Part shown: positions 1 through 8,183 of the stretch, in pieces
Position numbering within the stretch: the stretch's first letter is position 1
Layout of the letters: each line of letters starts with the position of its first letter
Assembly (NCBI GenBank): GCA_002898795.1
Contig: BEIG01000006.1
Coordinates: 1 to 51,569, forward strand
Direction: 5' to 3'
DNA from: a bacterium HR30
Lineage (GTDB): Bacteria; Desulfobacterota; Binatia; HRBIN30
DNA: 51,569 nucleotides
The notes under the pieces: generated by a model
The model's input: the letters and a program-made list of their open reading frames with translations, nothing else
Told to the model about the DNA's origin: nothing
Database searches by the model: none
Program-made: the position numbers and the translations under genes

Positions 1-2
1 TC

Positions 3-182
3 GGCGGCACCGAGCTCGCACGCGCCACGGTGGGCCCCATTGGCTTGCGGCTGCTCAAGATCGGGGCGCGGGGGAAACAGTCCGCGCCTCGGCTGTGGTT
101 TCCCCTGGCCAGCGGATGGCCCGGAGGTGCGCTGTTTCTCCCCGTGGTCGATCGATTGGCCGCGCTCGGGCCACCCGGCTGA
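3..182 (+). mobile_element. IS1380-type transposase, C-terminal fragment
   Basis: This is an open frame entering from the left edge and ending at TGA 180-182, giving 59 residues. It contains LRLLKIGARGKQSAPRLWF followed by a LASGWPGGALF segment. That pattern (LxLLKIGA, then an S/R-rich stretch, then a (L/A)ASxxP segment close to the stop) is what I know from the C-terminus of DDE transposases of the IS1380 group. The DDE core would lie outside the window. Part of the element's right end may fall within 183-404, where I see no other gene, and the neighbouring hydrolase on the opposite strand is truncated at about 405, as expected if the IS inserted into it. The family assignment rests on a short tail only. 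Confidence 0.6.
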
Positions 183-404
183 CCAGAGCGAACTGCACCA
201 AAAGACGCCGCACCTCTGGTGCCGCACCTCAGCGCAGCAGCGCATGGCTACGTCCAGCTTCACGCCGCTTGGCTGCTTTCGGCAACGAAACCGATCCATC
301 TCTGCCTTCATGCACCCGATCGCGGCGCCTCCGCCCCCTTGCTGGCAACCCGCAGCACCCAAAACTCATCCGATCCCTTCACCTTGTGCTGTCGGTGGAC
401 GTTC

Positions 405-764
405 ATGAAGAATGCGGGCTGAGGGCGGCGAGCAGGCAGATGAAAGCGCCCCACGAGTTTCCAACCAGGTACGCCGGGGCCAGATCGAGACTCTGGATCA
501 GGCTGAGGAGATCGTCAACGTGTGGCCCCTTCTGGTCGTCGTAGCCCTCGGGGATCTCCTCATTGCGACGAGCGTAACGGCGGCTGTACACGACGACTCG
601 GTGCTCGTTGGCAACGCATCGAGTTGCTGGAGCCAGGTGCGAAGGTCGCTGTAGCCGCCGTGCCCGAACACGACGCTCGGTGCGCCAGCTCCCCGCTGCA
701 CATGAGCGAGCTTAACGCCGTTGAGGACCACGGTTCGAAGCCCTGACACCGCAAAGGCAAGCAT
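405..764 (-). pseudogene. alpha/beta-hydrolase, frameshifted and truncated
   Basis: Two minus-strand reading frames together make the N-terminal half of an alpha/beta-hydrolase. The first (from ATG 764) reads LRTVVLNGVKLAHVQRG, then VVFGHGGYSDLRTWL, which is the oxyanion HG segment. After about position 612 the homology shifts frame to ANEHRVVVYSRRYARR and VGNSWGAFICLLAAL, where GNSWGA is the G-x-S-x-G nucleophile elbow. One missing base near 612 explains the shift. Homology ends at about 405 just after the nucleophile helix, so the cap and the catalytic Asp and His are missing. The gene lies directly after the attC at 907-966 and on the same strand as the other cassettes, so it may be a third cassette that was later cut by the IS fragment to its left. 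Confidence 0.7.
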
Positions 765-906
765 GTGTAGTGCTCCTGTGATGTCGTTGAAAGGTGTAGG
801 GTGGGAAATCGTTAACAAAATTCGCCGCATTATTCACTCGAGTCATTCATACTCTCACCTCCCGATGTGGAGTAATGGGACCCGCAGTCCTTCGGTTAGC
901 CAAGCC

Positions 907-966
907 GCCTAACGCGGCGATGAGCCGCGCAGTTTATTGTCGTCGGTCTCCATCGCCTTGTTAGGC
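907..966 (-). other. attC: attC recombination site (59-be) no. 1
   Basis: The outer arms are GCCTAAC (907-913) and GTTAGGC (960-966), exact matches to the RYYYAAC and GTTRRRY core sites. Inner arms GGCGATG (916-922) and CATCGCC (951-957) are perfectly complementary and set off from the outer arms by two bases on each side. The site is 60 bp long, as expected for a short attC. In the orientation of the neighbouring minus-strand genes it closes the cassette that begins at about 1933, with the crossover expected between 913 and 912. Confidence 0.85.
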
Positions 967-1008
967 ACCGCCCTTGGTTTGCTTGTCATCACGCCTAACA
1001 CGACCGAC

Positions 1009-1235
1009 TCAGTACTGTGGGCGACAACTCTGGTGAGCCACAACCAAGATGAGCAAACCATCCTGCTCAACTGAGTAGACAAGTGAGTACCGGTATTTCC
1101 GGAGTAGCCGCTTCCGGGTGCCCGGTCGAATCTCCTCGGTGGATTCCGGGAATCGTGCGATGAGGCCTCAGCCTGGCTGACTTCTGCAAAGAAGCGTCGG
1201 CCTAGCCCTTGGGCGCGGTTAGTCATCATTTGCAT
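1009..1235 (-). pseudogene. ParE/RelE-type toxin relic in integron cassette
   Basis: The first frame (from 1235) reads NRAQGLGRRFFAEVSQAEA, the usual helix of RelE/ParE toxins. After a one-base loss the next frame continues IARFPESTEEIRPGTRKRLL, then RYSLVYSVEQDGLLILVVAH, then QSCRPQY and a TGA at 1011-1009. The order RxxLLRxxxYSLVY, ILxVAHQ and RP.Y is characteristic of the ParE family. About 25 N-terminal residues are missing because an in-frame stop lies just upstream, and the start overlaps the end of the preceding gene. No antitoxin gene is visible. The relic lies between the BamE-like cassette gene and attC no. 1, so the cassette once carried, or captured, a toxin gene. It cannot make an intact toxin as read. 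Confidence 0.75.
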
Positions 1236-1906
1236 CCGCCATATCCTTCAAAACTCCAAACCCTTAGAACTTCGCCGGAGAATATCAGACGCAGGTAAAA
1301 GGGCGGCACATATGCGGGGCTCGGCCGGTCGACATAGAGAATCATCGTGTCTACACCGTCTTCCTCTACTCGAATTGGCTGAGTAACCTTCTTGAAATAC
1401 GTGGGTGTCTCTTTTTCGCCTCTCCCGAAAAGCTTCCACCATTGGAATGCCGCTGTCAGTTCTTCTCTGGTGGTTACGCCCTTCTTGATGATTCCGTCTA
1501 TCTCCATCCATGTAGGCGGGTCGCACATGCTGGCGTACCATCGTTTGGTTTCCTCGGCGCTCTCGAGGATCCTAAGCCGCCGGCCTGTTTGTAGATGGAA
1601 AAAAGCCCAGTCGGACACTCGCCCGGCGGTGTCGAACCATACTTTCAAAACCGGGGCTGGGACAATCGGGTGAAGTTTCGTACGTATCGGATACCACCAT
1701 TCGGTACCAAGGACGTCAGAGAACACATAGGCAGGCTTGCCGAGCAGCTTCAACACCTCGGACTTCGATGTCTCGCCGTTCCGGAGCCCCTTGACGTCAA
1801 TCGTATAACTGTCAACGTCTGGAACATCCACATCAAACTTGGTGGAGCCAGGAGTCAGCAATAGCCACTGCAGGAGCAAGACGGCTGTAGCGCGACTAGG
1901 TGGCAT
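1226..1906 (-). CDS. cassette-borne secreted protein with BamE/SmpA-like repeats
   Basis: This 226-residue protein begins only 27 bp after the predicted crossover of attC no. 2, the usual short leader of an integron cassette gene. The N-terminus (residues 3-17, ATAVLLLQWLLLTPG) looks like a signal peptide; there is no lipobox Cys. Residues of about 40-95 contain GLRNGETSKSEVLKLLGKP followed by WWYPI and VLKVWFDTAGRVSDW. This is the turn-helix-beta pattern of BamE/SmpA-OmlA-like domains (G.tTk.eVl..lG.P, then an aromatic strand and a gly-rich hairpin). A second copy may start near IIKKGVTTREELTAAF. I infer a periplasmic or envelope role only from the fold; I do not recognise a specific homologue. 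The frame is intact, unlike its neighbours. Confidence 0.7.
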   Translation of the reverse strand: MPPSRATAVLLLQWLLLTPGSTKFDVDVPDVDSYTIDVKGLRNGETSKSEVLKLLGKPAYVFSDVLGTEWWYPIRTKLHPIVPAPVLKVWFDTAGRVSDWAFFHLQTGRRLRILESAEETKRWYASMCDPPTWMEIDGIIKKGVTTREELTAAFQWWKLFGRGEKETPTYFKKVTQPIRVEEDGVDTMILYVDRPSPAYVPPFYLRLIFSGEVLRVWSFEGYGGCK

Positions 1907-1927
1907 AGTGAAGTCACCACCTCGGCT

Positions 1928-1987
1928 GGCTAACGGCCGGGTTCAGCCGCGCCGCTTCGCGGCGTCGGCTGCAACCCGTTGTTGGGC
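1928..1987 (-). other. attC: attC recombination site (59-be) no. 2
   Basis: Read in gene orientation, the outer core sites are GCCCAAC (1987-1981, perfect RYYYAAC) and GTTAGCC (1934-1928, one base off GTTRRRY). Between them is a long imperfect hairpin: CGGGTT 1938-1943 with AACCCG 1973-1978, CAGCCG 1944-1949 with CGGCTG 1966-1971, and CGCCGC 1950-1955 with GCGGCG 1959-1964, with loop TTC. Bases C1972 and T1965 are unpaired on one arm, matching the extrahelical bases that IntI reads in folded attC. It lies 13 bp downstream of the DUF4440 stop codon and 22 bp upstream of the next cassette gene. Confidence 0.88.
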
Positions 1988-2000
1988 GTCCCTGCTCTGT

Positions 2001-2450
2001 TCACTGCAGACACCACGCTTTACTGAGGGCGAGACAGTAGCCCTCGATAATGTCCGTATTCTGTGAGTCGATGATCGGCCATGCACCCGAACTGCGAGCG
2101 AGCACGCTGAGAAGGATCCCGCTGCGTGGGGGCAGTGGCGCGCCCTCGGGAGAGACATACCCTTCAAGAACCCAGCGAGACCTGGCAATGACAATACCCG
2201 CGACAGGGAATCGAACCGAAGCGTCTGCGATCGTCAATTGGCTGTTTTTGAACGTCGTTGCGTGCGTAAGCTCGTCGGCCTTCTTGATTTCATCCCTACC
2301 TTTCCACCAGAGACCCACGACGTTGAGGAACTCCGCATCCGGCGCGAAGAGCTCAGCAAATGTGTTCATGTCATGCCGGTTCCAGCGTTCAGCGAATGCG
2401 TGGACAACTTGCGTTACCTTGCACAGTCCGAATGTCATAGCCGACTTCAA
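2001..2450 (-). CDS. SnoaL-like DUF4440 (SgcJ/EcaC-type) protein, 5' end fused to intI remnant
   Basis: This is a 149-residue NTF2-fold protein. Residues 12-50 (VTQVVHAFAERWNRHDMNT then FAELFAPDAEFLNVVGLWW) match the SgcJ/EcaC and DUF4440 family signature: a helix ending in WNRHD, then F..LFA.DAEF.NV.G.WW.G. The family includes small-molecule isomerase-like and ketosteroid-type proteins, and many members have no known substrate. It ends 13 bp before attC no. 2, so it is a cassette gene. Its first 10 or so codons (2450-2419) are the same bases that encode the GYDIRTVQ motif of the adjoining integrase in another frame, so the present start is a junction product and the native N-terminus is probably lost. 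Function and expression are uncertain. Confidence 0.75.
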   Translation of the reverse strand: MKSAMTFGLCKVTQVVHAFAERWNRHDMNTFAELFAPDAEFLNVVGLWWKGRDEIKKADELTHATTFKNSQLTIADASVRFPVAGIVIARSRWVLEGYVSPEGAPLPPRSGILLSVLARSSGAWPIIDSQNTDIIEGYCLALSKAWCLQ

Positions 2451-3270
2451 TGAGCTACGTTGCAGACGAATGCCTGAGTCTCACAGGTCCCCCTTTTGGT
2501 CAATCCTGCCTTTGCAACCGCTTGCCTGAATGCCTTCTGCAAAACGGATTCATCCACGTGATGACGTCCTTGCTCTGCTGTCTTTTCGTTCTTCCACCGA
2601 TGTTTTTGGGGAAACACGCATTGCCGCCGCCACTTTCTCGGGGCATTCGGACACCTTTGATCCAGCGCGTTTGGCAATGGAACTCTACCATAACCGTCGC
2701 CCCAACCTTTTCGTGCAACGCCTCGACCTTTCGCAAATGATCCTCGAGCGGCTCTTTCAGCGAGTGAGGGCGACATCACCCGGTCTTTGGTGCCCTCGCC
2801 ATCCCGAACCGCGATTTCGTTGTGCACGCAATTGAACCCATTCCATCAGGCAAAAACCAGAACCCGCACACCAGACTTGCCATGAGCCATCTGCCACCGC
2901 GTAGGTGGTGCAGCACTGTGCTCGCCTCTTCGGGAGTGAAAACGACCGGGAGATGGTTCGCTTTGCGGGCGTGGACCACTTTGCCGATCTCGCCGATCTC
3001 CCGATCGAGGGCGTGACGATAAAGAAAGAACGGCCCCGAGAGACCCTGATTCCGCATCGAGACGCCGATCCGTTCTTTCACGGCCAGATGGGTCAGAAGA
3101 ACGTTCGTTACCGGCTCGCCCATGTTGCGGATGGCACTTGCCTTGAAAGAAGATGAATCGTTCGATCCCGGTCGCGTCGGCCTTTTCGGCCCGTGCGCTC
3201 TAGTGGCGAGCGCGCAGCGTGCTTGGCGTGCCTGATCCAAGAACCTGTGTTTCAGCAGGTTGGTGGGCGG
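2419..3270 (-). pseudogene. intI: integron integrase (IntI-type tyrosine recombinase), decayed
   Basis: Segments in all three minus-strand frames align in order with IntI. They are FLDQARQA, then LRARH-stop-SARAEKAD with IERFIFFQGKCHP, LLTHLAVKERIGVSMRNQ with LPVVFTPEEA, the EIAVRDGEGTKDRV strand, GRVPLPNALDQRCPNAPRKW, then RRHHVDESVLQKAFRQAVAK and AGLTKRGT, and finally RLRHSSAT-stop-LIEVGYDIRTVQ. The RHH.DESVLQ.A..RA stretch is the IntI-specific insert and the following motif, that distinguish integron integrases from XerC/D. At least five frame changes and two internal stops are present. The catalytic Arg box I region is scrambled, RHS (box II) survives, and the sequence stops at GYDIRTVQ, so the second His and the Tyr nucleophile are gone. 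It is inactive. Its orientation points into the cassettes rather than away from them. Confidence 0.88.
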
Positions 3271-4656
3271 ATCGAAACCTGCAACGGGCTGCGGCGCACG
3301 GCTCGTGAGCGACCCCTGCCCCCTTGAGACCACCTCGTTGACCGTCCGCCTCTGCATGGAAACGCTGCTTCACCGCGCCCAGCCTAGTGAGCGTCTGGTC
3401 TTTTCAGTCCCGAGACACGATCGCATTTCCCCGAGCAGGCACCCAAAAGATGGAGCAGGAATCTCCTCGGCCTCGAAAAGCGACACTCTGGAACGAGAAG
3501 AGCCGCGTGCAAGCCCGGCCAACGTCCGGGGGCAGTTGCCCCCACGACCTCGGCAAATTCCAAAGGCACGAAGCGTTCGATGCCGTAACCCTTGCTCGTT
3601 GTGGAACCGACCTCGGCCTGGACTGTTTGTCCTTCGGGTAACCGTCCACCCGCGCCCGCTCACCGCAGTCATTCCGCGTTGGCACGGCGTTTCCCCATCC
3701 GTACCACCGCTTGACGAAATGGAACCATCGGAGAAAATGCTCGAAGCCTCAGCCGATCCCGCCGGTGGAGAATCTGGGAACATGCGGCTCCAACAAGAGC
3801 CAAGTGTCTGCGATGTACAAACGGTGGTGGGACTGCCCCCGCCGTTGTTTTCCTGGCGCTCATTCCACTTCCGAAACGTGTGGCTCGTGCGACCCCGTCG
3901 AGAGATGGTGTCTGTGTGGGGTACACTCTACCGCTCGACGATGAAGCAAGCGCGGTTCGGAAGTTTCTTCGGGAAGTGCTTCCGGCGTTTGAACCTTCCG
4001 AGCGGATTCACCCCGAGTCTGGCCTAAGCGCCCCGAAATCTTGGGCCGGCGGCAAATTCCAGAGCAGCATCTGGGTTGTCTCCAAAACGGGCACAGCGAC
4101 CGGGCACGGCCCAGCGAAGACTTCCTTGTTCCAGTGCGGATGGTGCTCGATCATTTGCTGCTCTGCCCCTGTCTAGCTCCAGGCGCCGATGCCAATGCCC
4201 AGATTGCCGCCGCGGAGATCCGAAAAACGTTGGATCCGCTCTAGCGGTCCGCTCGCCCAGTGCATCGATTCCGGCGGGAGGCGGCTAACCGGCGGCAGGA
4301 AACTCGCCTTTGCTCGTCGCGCAGGACGGAAAGTCGGCCGCTACGCGCACTGCTTTTGCCTTTTACACCCTCGGGGAATCGGGGAAAGGGAACACTCTAC
4401 CCTCGCCCATGGCCTGCGTGGACGAGCGTGGCTCGCTGCGATCGCGGGCACCCCATGCGCCAGGCATGTGCTTGGTCTCGCCAAACCCCGCACGAGCGCT
4501 CCGATGCACTGGACAATCACGCTGCGGGCCGGCGTCTCGAGCACAAAACGGGCCATCCTCGAGCCCGGGCATCGCTTTCGCTTCCGCTGGCGGGTTGCGG
4601 AGGGTTGCCCGTTTCTGATAGGCAAGTTCGGTTCACGAAAACCACGGAGAGTCCGT
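3271..4656. other. unassigned region between intI relic and rpsB
   Basis: About 1.4 kb holds no gene I can recognise. Open frames exist on both strands (for example 3260-4027 plus and 3404-3685 minus), but their translations are rich in Arg, Pro and Ser and show no family motif, as expected for shadow frames of GC-rich sequence. Short stretches such as a minus-strand FLRWFHFVKRWYGWGNAVP (about 3680-3740) and a plus-strand FLREVLPAFEPSERIHPE (about 3955-4010) look protein-like and may be remains of decayed genes. The frame of rpsB stays open upstream to 4189, but that extension has no conserved sequence. The rpsB operon promoter should lie in the last few hundred bases; I cannot point to a convincing one. 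Confidence 0.4.
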
Positions 4657-5445
4657 ATGACAGAAGTCAGCATGAAAAGCTTACTCGAGGCCGGGGTGCA
4701 CTTCGGCCATCAAACCAGCCGGTGGAACCCAAAGATGAAGCCCTACATCTTTGGAGCCCGCAACGGCATTCACATCATCGACTTGCAAAAGACCGTTCAG
4801 TTGTTCCAACAGGCTTACGCCTTCGTGCGGGACGTGGCAGCGCGCGGGGGTACTGTCCTATTCGTGGGGACCAAGAAGCAAGCGCAAGATGCTGTGCGCG
4901 AGGAGGCCGAACGTTGCGGCATGTTTTATGTCAACAACCGCTGGCTCGGGGGCACGCTGACGAACTTCCAAACCATCAAGCAAAGCATCGACCGGTTAAA
5001 AAAATGCGAAGAGATTCTCGCGGACGAGAACATGGTGCAAGCGCTGACCAAGCGAGAGATGTTGCGGATCCAGCGTGAGCGCGACAAGCTTTTGGCCGCC
5101 CTTGGGGGTATCAAAAACATGCGCAAGCTGCCGGACGCCCTGTTCGTGATCGACCCCAAGAAGGAAGAAATTGCGGTCCGCGAGGCCAATAAGCTGCGGA
5201 TCCCCGTTGTGGCCGTGATCGACACGAACTGCGACCCCGATTTGGTGGACTACAAAATCCCAGGGAACGACGACGCCATCCGCGCGATTCGTTTGTTTTG
5301 CGCGGCAATCGCCGACGCAGTGATCGAGGGCAAGCAAATCCGAGAGGAACAGGCGAAGGCCTCTGAAATGGAAACGCCCGTGGCTGGTGGCGAGGTCGAG
5401 CCCGGCAGCGAGGAAGAACATGCGTCGGAGGGGGTAGTGGCATGA
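4657..5445 (+). CDS. rpsB: 30S ribosomal protein S2
   Basis: Ribosomal protein S2 binds the 16S rRNA head-body junction of the 30S subunit and is needed to recruit S1. The 262-residue product has the N-terminal signature [19 protein letters not shown] followed by [13 protein letters not shown], the [11 protein letters not shown] strand, the [11 protein letters not shown] motif, and [16 protein letters not shown] with IPGNDDA, all in the family order. The start ATG 4657 is chosen because it follows GGAGA by six bases and begins exactly where S2 homology begins, although the frame is open further upstream. The acidic C-terminal tail ([14 protein letters not shown]) extends beyond the usual core. 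tsf overlaps its end by four bases (ATGA), so the two are translationally coupled. Confidence 0.97.
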   Translation: MTEVSMKSLLEAGVHFGHQTSRWNPKMKPYIFGARNGIHIIDLQKTVQLFQQAYAFVRDVAARGGTVLFVGTKKQAQDAVREEAERCGMFYVNNRWLGGTLTNFQTIKQSIDRLKKCEEILADENMVQALTKREMLRIQRERDKLLAALGGIKNMRKLPDALFVIDPKKEEIAVREANKLRIPVVAVIDTNCDPDLVDYKIPGNDDAIRAIRLFCAAIADAVIEGKQIREEQAKASEMETPVAGGEVEPGSEEEHASEGVVA

Positions 5446-6065
5446 GCGAAGTCAGTGCGGCCCAGGTGCGCGAACTCCGCGAACGCACCGGCGCGGGGAT
5501 GTTGGACTGCAAAAAGGCTCTCGCCGAGGCTGGGGGCGATATGGAGAAAGCCATCCAGCTTCTCCGCGAGAAAGGCTTGGCGACAGCCCAAAAGAAAGCA
5601 GGGCGGATCGCGAGCCAAGGCATGGTGGGCTCTTACATCCATGCCGGGGGCAAAATTGGGGTGCTGATCGAGGTCAATTGCGAGACGGACTTCGTGGCAC
5701 GCACGAGCGAGTTTCAGGAACTCGTGCGCGACCTGGCGATGCAAGTTGCCGCTGCCAACCCCCGATGGGTGCGGCGGGAGGAGGTGCCGGCGGCAGTCAT
5801 CGAAAGCGAACGGAACATCTACCGAGCGCAAGCCGCGAGCTCGGGTAAGCCCCCTCAGGTGGTCGAAAAGATCGTCGAAGGAAAGCTCGAAAAGTTCTTT
5901 GCCGACACGTGCTTGCTCGAACAGCCTTTCATCAAGGACCCTGATCGGACCGTGGGGCAACTGGTCACGGAGGCGATTTCCCGCATCGGCGAGAACATCG
6001 TCGTGCGCCGGTTCGCTCGCTTCCAACTCGGCGAACTCTCCGAACCCTCTTCTGCCGCCGCGTGA
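5442..6065 (+). CDS. tsf: elongation factor Ts (short form)
   Basis: EF-Ts is the guanine-nucleotide exchange factor that recycles EF-Tu. Residues 5-45 contain the UBA-like N-terminal domain with the hallmark [20 protein letters not shown], followed by [20 protein letters not shown] and CETDFVAR, the EF-Tu-contacting core. At 207 residues it is close to the short single-core EF-Ts of Thermus (about 196) and well below E. coli (283): the second half of the core and the coiled coil are reduced. It starts inside the rpsB stop codon and is followed nine bases later by pyrH, the standard rpsB-tsf-pyrH-frr order. Confidence 0.97.
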   Translation: MSEVSAAQVRELRERTGAGMLDCKKALAEAGGDMEKAIQLLREKGLATAQKKAGRIASQGMVGSYIHAGGKIGVLIEVNCETDFVARTSEFQELVRDLAMQVAAANPRWVRREEVPAAVIESERNIYRAQAASSGKPPQVVEKIVEGKLEKFFADTCLLEQPFIKDPDRTVGQLVTEAISRIGENIVVRRFARFQLGELSEPSSAAA

Positions 6066-6824
<759 letters not shown>

Positions 6825-6842
6825 CGCGAAGTGGGGGTCACC

Positions 6843-7406
6843 ATGGCGGAAGCGGAACCCGTGCTGGAAAAGCTCAAGCAGGAGTTGGAATCGACGGTAC
6901 AAGCATTGCGGCGGGAGCTTGCGCGGTTACGCACCGGAAGGGCAACAACGGCCCTGCTCGATGGCATCACCGTCGACTACTACGGGGCACGAACGCCCCT
7001 GAATCAAGTGGCCACGCTCTCGGCACCGGAACCGCGGTTGCTGGTGATTCAACCTTTCGATCGTTCGCTACTCGGCGAGATCGAGCGGGCCATTCAGCAG
7101 TCGGACCTAGGTTTGCACCCTGTCAATGACGGGAAAATCATTCGCGTACCGATCCCGGAACTGACGGAAGAGCGGCGCAAAGAACTGGTACGGCACGTGC
7201 GGAAGATGTGCGAAGAGTATCGCGTGTCCGCACGCAACCATCGCCGCGAGGCGGTAGAACGCCTGCGCACGATGCTCAAGAACAAGGAGCTTGCCGAAGA
7301 CGACGAGCGCAAGGCGTTGGAGAAGGTGGAATCTCTCACGAAAACCTACATCGAGCGCATCGACCAAGCCCTGAAACACAAAGAAGCGGAAATCATGGAG
7401 GTTTGA
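6843..7406 (+). CDS. frr: ribosome recycling factor
   Basis: RRF, with EF-G, splits post-termination ribosomes. The product of ATG 6843 has 187 residues, matching the usual 185. It has the two-domain tRNA-mimic pattern: LRRELARLRTGRATTALLDG of the long helix, VDYYGARTPLNQVATLS and PRLLVIQPFD of the beta domain, then DLGLHPVNDGKIIRVPIPEL and the terminal helices (TEERRKELVRHVRKM). I chose ATG 6843 over the GTG at 6831 because GGGGGT lies just before it and because homology starts there. It is the fourth gene of the rpsB operon. Confidence 0.97.
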   Translation: MAEAEPVLEKLKQELESTVQALRRELARLRTGRATTALLDGITVDYYGARTPLNQVATLSAPEPRLLVIQPFDRSLLGEIERAIQQSDLGLHPVNDGKIIRVPIPELTEERRKELVRHVRKMCEEYRVSARNHRREAVERLRTMLKNKELAEDDERKALEKVESLTKTYIERIDQALKHKEAEIMEV

Positions 7407-7412
7407 ACCCCG

Positions 7413-8183
7413 GTGCCCCGGCCCTTACCCGAAAACCTCGATCTCAGCCGCCTACCACGCCACGTGGCCATTATCATGGACGGAAATGGGCGTTGGGCGC
7501 AGCGGCGCGGTTTGAGTCGGATCGAGGGGCATAAGCGCGGCAAAGATTCCGTGCGTGCCGTAGTCGAGGCGAGCCGCCGGATCGGCATCGAGTATCTGAG
7601 CCTCTTTGCCTTTTCTACGGAAAATTGGGAGCGGCCCCGCCGAGAGGTGGACGCATTGATGAGCTTGCTGCAGCGCTACCTGCGGACCGAGTTGCACCGC
7701 ATGATGAAGAACGGCATTCGCTTAGTTGCCGTTGGCGATCTGCGGCGCCTGCCCCCGCGACTGCAAGCCGATCTCGAAGCTACCGTACAAGCAACCCGTA
7801 ACAACCGCGACATGACCGTGGTCCTCGCCGTCAGCTACGGAGGCCGCGAGGACATCGTGCAAGCCGCTCGCGCACTGGCCCAAGCCGCCCGCGACGGCCG
7901 CATCGACCCCGAGCGGATCGATGCCTCCACTTTTGCTGCGTACTTAAGCACGGCGGGCATTCCGGATCCGGATCTTCTCATCCGCACGAGCGGCGAGTTG
8001 CGGATTTCCAACTTCTTTCTATGGCCGCTCGCTTACAGCGAAATTTACGTGACCGACACCTTGTGGCCAGATTTCCGCGAAGCCGAGTTTTACCAAGCGC
8101 TCATCGCCTATCAGCAACGCGAGCGCCGTTTCGGCCGCGTTCCGGCTGAACGCGAACGGGAGCGCCTGCGTGTTGCGCGCTAG
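7413..8183 (+). CDS. uppS: undecaprenyl diphosphate synthase (cis-prenyltransferase)
   Basis: UppS adds eight isoprene units in cis to farnesyl diphosphate to make the C55 carrier for peptidoglycan and O-antigen. Residues 18-31 (HVAIIMDGNGRWAQ) hold the catalytic Asp at residue 23 and the pyrophosphate-binding residues. GHKRGKDSVRAVVEASRRIG and LSLFAFSTENWERP follow, and the C-terminal PDLLIRTSGELRISNFFLWP with YSEIYVTD is the second diphosphate-binding region. The length of 256 residues is typical. It begins with GTG 7413, preceded by GGAGG at 7396-7401, and overlaps cdsA by 14 bases. Confidence 0.97.
   Translation: MPRPLPENLDLSRLPRHVAIIMDGNGRWAQRRGLSRIEGHKRGKDSVRAVVEASRRIGIEYLSLFAFSTENWERPRREVDALMSLLQRYLRTELHRMMKNGIRLVAVGDLRRLPPRLQADLEATVQATRNNRDMTVVLAVSYGGREDIVQAARALAQAARDGRIDPERIDASTFAAYLSTAGIPDPDLLIRTSGELRISNFFLWPLAYSEIYVTDTLWPDFREAEFYQALIAYQQRERRFGRVPAERERERLRVAR

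Noticed and set aside
2195-2220. tRNA-like stretch GGGAATCGAACCGA
   Set aside because: It lies inside the DUF4440 coding sequence with no acceptor or anticodon arms around it.
3260-4027. 255-codon plus-strand open frame
   Set aside because: The product is rich in Arg, Pro and Ser without any motif, and most of it lies in the unassigned region, overlapping the decayed integrase only at its very start.
4189-4656. Open frame continuing upstream of rpsB
   Set aside because: It is in frame with rpsB and adds 156 codons, but these show no S2 similarity and the ATG at 4657 has a good ribosome site; GC-rich sequence has few chance stops.
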